Positions 35,186 through 42,538 of a stretch of 42,809 bases of DNA are shown here, piece by piece. Each line of letters opens with the position of its first letter. The stretch's first letter is position 1. The DNA is from Thermoguttaceae bacterium. GTDB taxonomy: Bacteria > Planctomycetota > Planctomycetia > Pirellulales > Thermoguttaceae. A program made the position numbers and the translations under genes. The stretch is from positions 1 through 42,809 of the forward strand of contig JAFSDX010000143.1 in NCBI GenBank assembly GCA_017436025.1, in the 5' to 3' direction. The notes beneath the pieces were generated by a model. The model was given only the letters and a program-made list of their open reading frames with translations. It ran no database searches and was not told where the DNA came from.

Positions 35186-35236
35186 TTAGATTAAAAAATT
35201 ACGCGCTATAAAAACCAAAATGAAAGGACCTACGCA

Positions 35237-35842
35237 ATGGCTTTGAAACCTTTGACATTCCGCATTTACGGGACGTTTGAAAAAACCGACGACCGCTTGA
35301 CTTCGTCTTATAACCCTGGGCGTTATTTCATCTTCACTTACTATAAGGGACAGTTTGAAGTGAAGGTTGACGATGAACAATGGCAATCTCCGCCGTCTCC
35401 GGGGCAGGATGTTTGGATCGTCGGTCGTATTTTCTCGAATCCGTTCGGCGGCGTTCGCCTACAAGTCGACGACTTCATCGAACCGAGCGACAAACACCCG
35501 GCGCCGGACGAAATCGAGCAGTCGCAAGGTGGAATGTTCAGCGGAATCGGCACTGTTTCGCGCTCGTCTTTCACGACGAAAACCGGTAGTCAATGTTATA
35601 AACTGGTGGTCGGAGCGATGGGTCTGCTTTACGACCGTCGGATCGACCTCAACCTTTACGAAATGACGCCTGACGAGTCGATCGTTGTCATTTCGGGTCG
35701 TTTGGAGTTCAAGCGCGTGTTTACGACGAAGAATCCGAACGGCTCTCAGATTTGCGATCTTCTGCCTCTCAATTATAAAGCCGCGACGTTCGGACGTCAA
35801 GCGCCGACGCCGAACAAAAAACAGACGGAAGAAAACAAATAA
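35237..35842 (+). CDS. Putative OB-fold single-stranded-DNA-binding protein (gV-like role)
   Basis: 201 aa. Beta-rich, with repeated patterns of the kind seen in OB folds (QDVWIVGRIFSNPFGGVRLQ, ESIVVISGRLEFKR) and a flexible, hydrophilic Gln/Lys/Glu tail (PTPNKKQTEENK). There is no signal peptide or membrane helix. GAAAGGA stands before the ATG. It is the last gene before the right dif site; in the circular phage it would lie directly upstream of rep, the company ssDNA-binding proteins keep in filamentous phages. The fold call is by pattern only; no exact motif proves it. Confidence 0.5.
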   Translation: MALKPLTFRIYGTFEKTDDRLTSSYNPGRYFIFTYYKGQFEVKVDDEQWQSPPSPGQDVWIVGRIFSNPFGGVRLQVDDFIEPSDKHPAPDEIEQSQGGMFSGIGTVSRSSFTTKTGSQCYKLVVGAMGLLYDRRIDLNLYEMTPDESIVVISGRLEFKRVFTTKNPNGSQICDLLPLNYKAATFGRQAPTPNKKQTEENK

Positions 35843-35910
35843 AATCAATTCTCGACCCGATAATCTAATATAATTCTCTAAAATTGGCTTCTGCGCCAAG
35901 ATTACTTCCG

Positions 35911-35940
35911 AACGTCGGATAATGTTTATTATGTTCGGTT
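35911..35940 (+). repeat. Right dif/XerCD-like attachment site
   Basis: Same 30-bp site as 23521-23550 with one difference (G at the seventh base). The central TGTTTA and both inner arms are identical in the two copies, as strand exchange requires. Confidence 0.85.
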
Positions 35941-36136
35941 CGGGGTAAAACAGAAAAGAGGTTAAGTTAAAGCGTCTCTAAGGTTTAAGCGCGACTTGCC
36001 CAAAATGGCCTTTAACCGTTTGAAAAAAGCTTCGCAATCGACGGAAACCGCTTTTGAAAACGGAACAGGAAAAGCAGGCGGTCGCCGGTCTTTCAAACCG
36101 TCCGTCGCCTACTATAAGCAAAACTAATACTAACCG

Positions 36137-36224
36137 CCCTACCCTCGGCGCCTGTGTGTTCGCGTCTTGGGTAGGGTTCCGGGGCGACAGCCCCGAAGCG
36201 GAGGCTTGGAGGCGCCGCCTCCAA
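36137..36224. other. Hairpin cluster upstream of the rep remnant
   Basis: CCCTACCC (36137-36144) pairs with GGGTAGGG (36169-36176); CGGGGC-GACA-GCCCCG follows (36180-36195), then AAGCGGAG, then the perfect TTGGAGGCG-C-CGCCTCCAA hairpin (36206-36224). The last three parts repeat the layout at 34627-34672. Probably remnants of an inovirus origin region. Confidence 0.5.
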
Positions 36225-36254
36225 ACAGCAAACCAAGTAACAGGAGCGACGACG

Positions 36255-36551
36255 ATGGGGATTTTTCCGGAAACAAACGCGTTGGCGGCGGCGTTATGGG
36301 AGCGAGTCGACCGGATTTCTCGACAGTCGATCTGTCCGAGCGACGACTTGATCGAGCTGATCCCGGATTTCGACCCGACGCCGGTTTCGAGTTTGACGTT
36401 GGAGAGTTGCGGACGAGGGAGCGCGGCGGTAGGCCCCGCAGGCTACGTCCTCGCGGGCCGCTGCGCGACCGAGGGCGCCGCGTCGTCGCTCGCCAACGCG
36501 TCGGGCCCTCGCTCACTAGCAGGGTTAAAACGCCTATTTTCAACGGTTTAA
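36255..36551 (+). pseudogene. Truncated inovirus rep gene (N-terminus only)
   Basis: 98 aa from ATG 36255, preceded by CAGGAG. The N-terminus (ALWERVDRISRQSICPSDDL, continuing IELI) matches residues about 20-45 of the prophage Rep (AWERRSVCPPGDDLIQLL). A similar Ala/Gly-rich, GC-rich linker follows. The frame stops soon after, at about the end of the linker, so the whole catalytic domain is missing. The distance from the dif site (about 315 bp) resembles that of the intact rep (about 252 bp). It is best explained as the left end of an older, related inovirus at the same dif site. Confidence 0.65.
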
Positions 36552-36785
36552 GCGCAAGTCGTTCAACGTCTCGACTTGCGAATTAAATTATTGCGGTTAA
36601 AGCGTTTGCGTCGCGTCGAACGTTCCGGTCGGTTCCGATAGATTTCGGACGATTCCGGTAGGTTCTGCAACTGCTTTTGCAACCGCGTCAAATTGGAGTC
36701 GGGGGTTCCGAAACGGCGGATTCCCTTTAACCTCGGCGGGGTGCCTGCGTTGGGGACGTCGGCGACGTCGCGCCGTTTTAACGAT

Positions 36786-36893
36786 AAAACTATGTTGTGT
36801 CATACGTCGTTTTTTGCTATCGAAACTACGCTGTGTAATACATTGTTTCTTGTCGTTAAAACTATACGGCGTCATACGTCGTCCTTGATCGCC
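36786..36893. repeat. Three 36-bp imperfect tandem repeats at the integrase 3' end
   Basis: Units start at 36786, 36822 and 36858 with an exact 36-bp period; shared parts are AAACTA, TGT/CGTCATACGTCGT and CTTG. The third unit contains the integrase stop codon (36872-36874). Rest of 36552-36785: no gene recognised. Confidence 0.65.
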
Positions 36894-37972
36894 TTTTCGA
36901 AGTCCGATTCCAGTAAATGCAAGTAATGGTTCTGCGCCGTCCGAGCCGAGTGTCCAATCCACGCCGACTCCGCAAGCTCGCCGAACTCGCGGTAAATCTC
37001 GTTCGCGCGGCTCGACCTCAGATTCTGAATCAGCCGCTCCCAAAGCGGAACGCCCGCCTTTGAAATCGCTTGACGAATCGCGACGTAAGTCGTGTTCGGC
37101 GTATACTTTGTCGCGATCAATCCCTTCGAAGCGCCGGTCTGCGAACGAAGCGCTTCGAGCTGTCGCCGGAGTTCGGTAAAGAGCGGAACGACGCGTCGGT
37201 CTTTACCGCTTTCCGCCGTCTTCGGCGAGCGCACGGTGAAACGCTCCGCTTCCCAATCGACGTCTTCCCAACGCGCTTCAAACGCTTCCGAAAAACGGAG
37301 TCCGCCAATTCGGTAAAGCGCGAACAAGGCGCGAAGCTCCGCGTCGTCGCAAGACGCTACGACACGTCGATAAACGTCCGACGGAACGAAATGTTCCTTC
37401 GACTTGTTGAGGAACGAACCTTTCGGAACTTGCGCAAACGGATTCTTCGCAACGAGTTCCATCGTCATACCCCACGAATAAACGCGCGCCATCGCTTTCA
37501 AGATTCCCGTTCGAGTCGGCGGCGAAACCGTCTTTTCCAACTCCGTCTTCAAACGCGTCGCGTCCGCGACGGACAGCCGGTCGGCGAGAATCGAGAAGTC
37601 CATATGACGCGCCGCCTGCCGAAACTTGAGTTCCTTGCCGCGAAGCGTCGACGCTTTCAACGACGGCGCTTCCTCTTCCATATAAAGGTCGATTAACTCG
37701 GGCAACGTCAACGGTTTAGACACGGCGATCAAACCGGCGCGACCAAGCCGTTGACGAAGTTCTTCGTCGAGGTTTTCGACCCAATTCAGAACGCGGCGTT
37801 CCGGCGTCGTTCCGTATTCGACCGACGCGATCAGCGAATCGATGAAGAAACTCAATTCGTTTGCGACGCGTTTCGGGTTCTTGACGCCGAGGAAAACCGA
37901 GCGACGACGGCCTTTAAGGACGAACTGAATCAGGTGGGCGCTTTTCCCATTCTTGCGTTTTCTTTCCTGCAA
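36872..37972 (-). CDS. int: Tyrosine recombinase (phage/ICE integrase)
   Basis: 366 aa. An N-terminal arm-binding/core-binding part (to about 165) is followed by the catalytic domain. It has the conserved active-site set: Arg226 in GGLRFSEAFEARW, Lys251 in RSPKTAESG, Arg319 in NLRSSRAN (NxxR replacing the usual HxxR), His341 in WIGHSARTAQNHY and the nucleophile Tyr350. The frame is intact, so it may still be active even though the upstream xis and exonuclease genes are broken. It lies outside the dif-bounded inovirus and belongs to a separate, decayed element. It is preceded by the excisionase gene, 84 bp away in the repaired reading. Confidence 0.92.
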   Translation of the reverse strand: MQERKRKNGKSAHLIQFVLKGRRRSVFLGVKNPKRVANELSFFIDSLIASVEYGTTPERRVLNWVENLDEELRQRLGRAGLIAVSKPLTLPELIDLYMEEEAPSLKASTLRGKELKFRQAARHMDFSILADRLSVADATRLKTELEKTVSPPTRTGILKAMARVYSWGMTMELVAKNPFAQVPKGSFLNKSKEHFVPSDVYRRVVASCDDAELRALFALYRIGGLRFSEAFEARWEDVDWEAERFTVRSPKTAESGKDRRVVPLFTELRRQLEALRSQTGASKGLIATKYTPNTTYVAIRQAISKAGVPLWERLIQNLRSSRANEIYREFGELAESAWIGHSARTAQNHYLHLLESDFEKAIKDDV

Positions 37973-38056
37973 ACTCGCCGTAACGGAGTCCGCGTCGCAA
38001 CCGATTGCGGCGTCGAAGGTTGCGACCGCCGGTATAAACCGAAATTAATCGTTTGT

Positions 38057-38300
38057 CAAGCGTTTTTCTTTCCGTCGTCGGAGTAGAGCCATTCGCACAA
38101 CGCGCGGTCGGCAAAATCCACCGCCTGCCGACGCGTCGACGCTGAATTGCCCCGCTTTCCGCCAGCTTTTTGAGCGTTTTGTCGCAGACGCCGAGCAACG
38201 CCGCCGCCTGTTGCAGGTTGTACGTCGCAAAGCGTTCGTAACCGGCTGGCAAGTCCGGCATTTTATTGTTGTAAATTCTGTGCTTATCGACGTTTCGCAT
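38057..38300 (-). pseudogene. xis: Excisionase-type HTH gene with a one-base frameshift
   Basis: The frame from 38300 encodes a MerR/excisionase-type DNA-binding domain (YNLQQAAALLGVCDKTLKKL, then IQRRRVGRRWILPT). After WILPT the expected C-terminus continues in the next frame as RALCEWLYSDDGKKNA, with a stop at 38057-38059. One extra C around 38106 (ACCGCG read as ACCCGCG) would restore a normal 81-residue protein. As written, the frame instead runs on to 37914 and overlaps int by 59 bp with nonsense sequence. A sequencing or assembly error is possible. The start overlaps the end of the exonuclease gene (TAATG). Confidence 0.7.
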
Positions 38301-39154
38301 TAGTAAGTCCTCATAATCGCGCTGAACGACGTCGCGTCGCCGCCGTTATAAATTTTCCACGTCGGCAAGTACTCTTCGCGAATCCGTTCGATAGAGTCGG
38401 CGATCGTTTTGCCGCTGATCTCGTAAAGTCCGACTTGGCAGGGCGGCGCAATTTGAACCGTGACAATTTAACACGGCGGCAAGTAACCCGTTGCCGCTTC
38501 GACGATTAGCGAGAAGTACGCGAGTTCGTCAAAGTAGCCGTAATCGCGACAGTTCCAGTACATCTTGTCGACGCCGCGCGCGTCGAGGAGCCGTCCCGTC
38601 GTTTTGAGGTCGACGATTCCGTACCGCTCCGAGTAAACGTCGAGTCGCCCTTTCAAGCGGACGCCGTCGACCTCCGCGACGAGCGGAACTTCTTTAAACG
38701 GGCCGGTTAAGTAGTCGCTTAAACCGGATTCTTTCAGCGAAATTTCGACTTCCGACAAGACGTCGAACGCCTCTTGCGGAACGCCGATAAGTCCTTGCGC
38801 TTCAAACTCTTCGAGCGCTTTGTCGTAAGCGGCGCCGCTCTTGTACGGCTGACCGGTTTTCGGGTTGACCGGCGCTTCGAACGTCGCGTAAACGTCTCGC
38901 CACTTGTCGCGCTCTAACAACATGCGGTGAAAGAAGTTACCCTATTCGAATCCGGACGACTCGATCTTCCAATCGGGGTTGCGTCGGTAATACGCCGGGT
39001 TCAGTATGAAACGTCCGAGTCGCGACCAACTCAACGAGTCGACGTTTTGATACGGAACGTCGGTTTCGTAAACCGGAAGTTCGCTATATTTAGGAATCGT
39101 CGCCGTCGGTTCGGGCGTTCCGTTCGGGTTCCATTCTTGCCAGTCGTCTGTCAT
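38300..39154 (-). pseudogene. RecE-like PD-(D/E)XK exonuclease with two in-frame stops
   Basis: A single frame of 285 codons from ATG 39154 is interrupted only by TAG at 38942-38944 (SSGFE*GNFFHRMLLE) and TAA at 38468-38470 (YLPPC*IVTVQIAPPC). The N-terminus SLSWSRLGRFILNPAYY is the entry segment of the RecE/exonuclease VIII-like PDDEXK family. The catalytic core GRLDVYSERYGIVDLKTTG gives Asp and Asp-x-Lys; the C-terminus ends SFSAIMRTY. Length and domain order fit the family (5'-3' exonuclease for phage recombination). No indel is needed to read it, so point mutations or suppression explain the stops. It forms an operon with xis and int. Confidence 0.75.
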
Positions 39155-39163
39155 CGCAGTTTC

Positions 39164-39487
39164 TTATCCTTTCTTCGACGTCTTGTGATTTCTAACGCAA
39201 CGCCTGCAATCGTTGAAGTTGGAAGTTTCGCTAGCCGGTATCGTTTCCAAATCCTCGTCGTCGAGAACGCAACGCGGCGTTTTCGGTATGACCGCCCAAG
39301 CGGCGAACGACGCGCTCATTCTTCCGATATACGGCTTTTCCGGGTCGATTTTGCGGAAACAATAACCGCCCGGAATCGGTTGCGCGGTAACGTATTCGCC
39401 CTCGTTTGTTAGGATTAAAAGCTGGTCTTGCGGTCCGACTTGCGGCGGCTCGTCGCGCCAATTATGCCATTGAATTACTTGCGACAC
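39164..39487 (-). CDS. Unknown phage-type hypothetical protein
   Basis: About 107 aa from a GTG at 39487 with GAGG five bases upstream; a TTG at 39520 would add 11 residues. The sequence (IQWHNWRDEPPQVGPQDQLL, GGYCFRKIDPEKP, SFAAWAVIP) resembles the short W...EEP-type phage hypotheticals (DUF551-like) in its first part; this likeness is loose. The end has a CRRCVRNHKTSKK motif. It lies in the same direction as the exonuclease, 9 bp upstream of it. Function unknown. Confidence 0.5.
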   Translation of the reverse strand: MSQVIQWHNWRDEPPQVGPQDQLLILTNEGEYVTAQPIPGGYCFRKIDPEKPYIGRMSASFAAWAVIPKTPRCVLDDEDLETIPASETSNFNDCRRCVRNHKTSKKG

Positions 39488-39494
39488 GGCGTCC

Positions 39495-40615
39495 TCACTT
39501 ATTGAGTCTCCATCTAGCAAACGCCGCCGTCAAAGACTTTGACGCTCCGTTTGCCCCCGTCCGAACGTAAACGCGCGTCGTGAAGTCGCACGTCTTGTCC
39601 AACCATTTATTGTAATCGCTCGCGTTTTCGCAAACGTCTTTGAGTTCTCGCCACGCGTCGTCGAAGTAACTAACGTAACCGTACAACTGTTCAGAAGATC
39701 GATACGTCTTTTCAGCTCGTCTTCCGGCAAATCGCCTTGAAAGCCGCGGTCGTCGCGCCGTTCGCCTTTAAAATCGTCGCAAGTAACGACGTAAACCTCG
39801 CCTTCGAAACCGTCGACCGCGGAACGTTGCGGCAGCTCGGGTCGCAATCTGTTCAGCACGTCCACAATCTTAGGCGCGGAACGAAAATTCGCGTTCTTGT
39901 TAATAACTTCGAGTTTCTCGCATTCGATCAAACCGCAAGCGTTGTTCGAACGATAAATCGTCTGCCAAGCGTCGCCGAAGAACCCAAATTGCGGGCCCCG
40001 TTCTTTCGCGATAAAATATTCGACAAAACGGTCGACGATCGGCTTGTAGGAGTCTTGATATTCGTCGATCAAGATCAGCGGATACTTATCGGCGAAAACG
40101 CGTCGAAATTTAGGCCGATCCAAAAGGCGACAAAACAAGTCTAAAACGTCGTCATGATGGAGAAAGTGAACGCCGTTTTCCGTATAGCGACTTCCCAACG
40201 TATACCTAACCTTCGAAATTTCAACGTGTTCGGCGTCTTTAGGCCAAAGCGATTCGTCGTTTTGGATCAGGTCGATCAACGCGCTTTGGTATCGTTCGAT
40301 CGCGTTCCAAGCGAAAGAGTGAATCGTCGAAGGCACGACAAAGGAATCGTTCGGCAAGCGTTCGCGAATCACCTCGACCGCCGCGTTCGTGTAGGTAACG
40401 CAAACCGCGTTTTGCTTTTTGCGTTGAAACTCTTCCCTTTTATTGGCTTGCACCCATTCGACGACGCGATTTAGCGAATACGTCTTCCCGGAGCCGGCGC
40501 CCGCTTCGACGCGAAAACTTCGGCCCCGTCGCAACGCGTCGAGAATCCGCTCCTCGACTTTATCCGCCTCCGCTTTCGCCGTCGCAAAGCGCTCGTTTTC
40601 AAGCGTTTTGTTCAT
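39495..40615 (-). pseudogene. Truncated, frameshifted UvrD-like helicase (GajB-like)
   Basis: From ATG 40615: Walker A EAGAGSGKT (residues 37-45), the Walker B motif LILIDEYQDS (180-189), GDAWQTIY (214-221) and NFRS (243-246) are superfamily-1 UvrD motifs. Near residue 307 (about 39694) the expected sequence continues in another frame as EQLYGYVSYFDDAWRELKDV, needing one extra base, and ends at 39495. Motifs V and VI are absent, so the C-terminal third is missing even after repair. It overlaps the end of the OLD-nuclease gene by 17 bp, the standard GajA-GajB arrangement of Gabija anti-phage systems. Dead gene. Confidence 0.75.
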
Positions 40616-42283
40616 TTGCGACGTTCTCCTCGCTTTTTTCCGTGAAAACCAATTGATCGTTCAACCAACGCAAACCGCTCTTAATGTATTCCGGAACTTC
40701 GTAGCCAGGATGTTCGTAGATAAGTTTTAATGCGAAATCGGTTTTGCTCTTGCCGTTAAATGCAATATCTTTTTCCGTCGCGTCGGTCGGCAAACCGTAA
40801 AATTCACGATTGTCGTTCGTCATCGCTTCTTCCAACGACCGTCCGCATAAACCGTTTCCTTCAGTCTGAAATTCGATACGAATCTTGCCGATCGTTTTTT
40901 CATCGGGCGCAAGTTCAAGGATATCCGATAATTTAATCGTCCTTGACGTATCGCTTTCCGAAACATTCTTCACGCGCCGCCGCCAATACTTTAAGGTAGC
41001 GTTAGAAGTCGTTTTTCCTTTGCTTACCTAGGTTTTCTCTCCCTTTGCGCCGCCGCTAATCGAATCGATATCGGTCAAGACAAGACTTGGAATCCCCAAA
41101 AATTCTAACAACGGAACAAACAAATGCGCGTAAGCGCCGCCAACCTCGATTATCGAATAATATTGAGCGGGCAATTTATATGTTCGCGAATTAAAAAGCC
41201 CCTTTTTATCGCGCTTGGCGATCATATCGGGCAGAAGCAAACGCTCGGACGCGCCTTCCACTAAAACGACCTTATCGGCGAAAAAGAGATCGCAACGAGC
41301 GAGCGTCAAATATTTGCGAATAAACGTCGTGTTTTCGCGGTTGCTTTCCGCAAAGTCTTTTAAATTTTTGTAAACGACGCCGTCTGGCGTTCTTTGCGCG
41401 TACCGAATCTTCGCGAAATCCGTCGTGTTGGCGATATGCGAGGAATGCGACGTTAAGACAACCTGGGCATGTGCGTCCGCTTTATTCTGTATATTTTCAA
41501 GGAAGTTTTCTAAATGCTCCGCAAAAGCGCGTTGCAACTGCGGACGCATATGCGATTCCGGTTCTTCGATAAAGAACAACGGAACGCAAGCGCCGCCGCG
41601 CAGTTGAAGCTCCTTAACGTAGGCCGCGAGCATAAACTCCATTTTGATAAGATTTTTATACCCGAGTCCGTTATGCGTACTCGGCAACGTTTCGCCGCCG
41701 TCGTTCGACGCGTAGAGGAGCCGCGTTCGATTTTTTAACGATTCGTTCGAAGATTTTTGCGAAGTTATCGACAAGCGCCTCTCGCGCTTTATCGCTTTCG
41801 ACGTCGTAAACGCCGTCTTTAAAGTAATACGGCTCTAAAAGTTGTCGCAGCGTTTTGTCGTCCTTCTTGATTTTGTATTCAACGCGAATCAGCGCCGTCG
41901 TCGTATTTTCGTCGACGTCGATAATAAACGGCGAGAGCGCGCCTAGACTATCGTCGTCTCCTTCCGCTGAATAGTCGACTTCAAATTCGATCGCGACGAC
42001 CGGCGTTTGGGCGCGTAATTCGTTAAAATCAATCTTGCCTGCCGCGAATTGCGTCAAAAGATCGCGCAAAATCTTAGTTTCTCCAACGGATAATCGTCGT
42101 AAGCGATAGTCCCCTTCTCGCTCTTCTCGCTCTTTTCTCGCTCGTCCCCGTTTGAATAAAAGCGCCGACCGACGTTTTCGCGGTGTTGTTGCGTCCGACG
42201 ATTAACGTCGTCTTTGCGTCGACGTCGATCGTCGCGGCGGTTATCGCTCGATAGTTTTCAATCGTAATTTTTGTCAATCGCAT
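40599..42283 (-). pseudogene. Decayed OLD-family ATPase/TOPRIM nuclease (GajA-like)
   Basis: Pieces in several frames together span about 560 codons, the size of GajA (about 578 aa). The N-terminus KITIENYRAI has the P-loop GRNNTAKTS (Ala where Gly is usual). Then come the ABC-type PLFFIEEPESHMRPQLQRAF and LTSHSSHIA motifs. TOPRIM motifs follow: VVLVEGASERLLLPDMI (Glu) and LVLTDIDS (DxD). Last come TTSNATLKYW and NGLCGRSLEEAM, typical of class 2 OLD nucleases. Breaks: frame changes near 42,120, 42,085, 41,730 (A5 became A6) and 40,985, and an in-frame TAG at 41028-41030. AAGGAA precedes the ATG. With the helicase it forms an inactivated Gabija-like locus. Confidence 0.8.
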
Positions 42284-42350
42284 AACGCGTTCCTTTGTAG
42301 CAACGCCGACCGTTCCAACGTTTCCTCAACGAATCCAGCTAATTCAACGT

Positions 42351-42538
42351 TTACTCGGCTTTTAATTCCGGCGACGTTTCGTTTATCGCGTTAAAATGCA
42401 TTCCTAAATCGAATAAATCGTTAATCGCTTTTTTGACGTTCGCGTCATTGACGCCGTATCGCCGCAACTGTATCGCATAGACTAAGTACAAGAGATAAAT
42501 CAGAGCTAACGAGGACTTATAGTCGAACTCTCGTTCTA
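42351..42538 (-). pseudogene. C-terminal gene fragment cut by an IS5-type element
   Basis: An open minus-strand frame without start codon (EREFDYKSSLALIYLLYLVY, then RRYGVNDANVKKAINDLFDL, ending SPELKAE and TAA at 42351-42353). It runs straight into the IS end at 42539, so the 5' part was displaced. It precedes the OLD nuclease gene by 68 bp in the same direction and may belong to the same operon. Family unknown. Confidence 0.55.

Larger units (their letters stand above)
23521..35940 (+). mobile_element. Inovirus (filamentous phage) prophage integrated at a dif-like site
   Basis: The element is bounded by two 30-bp direct repeats that look like XerCD recombination sites; one repeat plus contents is 12,390 bp. 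It carries an M13-like gene order on the plus strand: Rep, small membrane protein, major coat, minor structural protein, pVII/pIX-like pair, pIII-like, pVI-like, Zot/pI ATPase, pIV-like secretin. Accessory genes, two RHH regulators and a putative ssDNA-binding protein follow. No integrase or transposase lies inside, which fits hijacking of host XerC/XerD as in CTXphi-type phages. All structural frames are open, so it may be active. The viral identity rests on gene types and order; no database comparison was possible. Confidence 0.88.

Noticed and set aside
36054..36254. Upstream extension of the rep remnant frame
   Set aside because: The extension crosses the hairpin cluster; the internal ATG at 36255 has CAGGAG and starts the part that resembles Rep.
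36786..36893. CRISPR array
   Set aside because: The repeats are directly adjacent with no spacers, only three units, and no cas genes are present.
36597..37043. 148-codon minus-strand frame across the 36-bp repeats
   Set aside because: It overlaps the intact integrase and its regular peptide repeat is just the 36-bp DNA repeat translated.
38300..39154. Stop-codon recoding (TAG read as an amino acid)
   Set aside because: TAG ends the oxidoreductase at 1063 and the 31-aa phage gene, and the exonuclease also has an in-frame TAA; simple decay explains both better.
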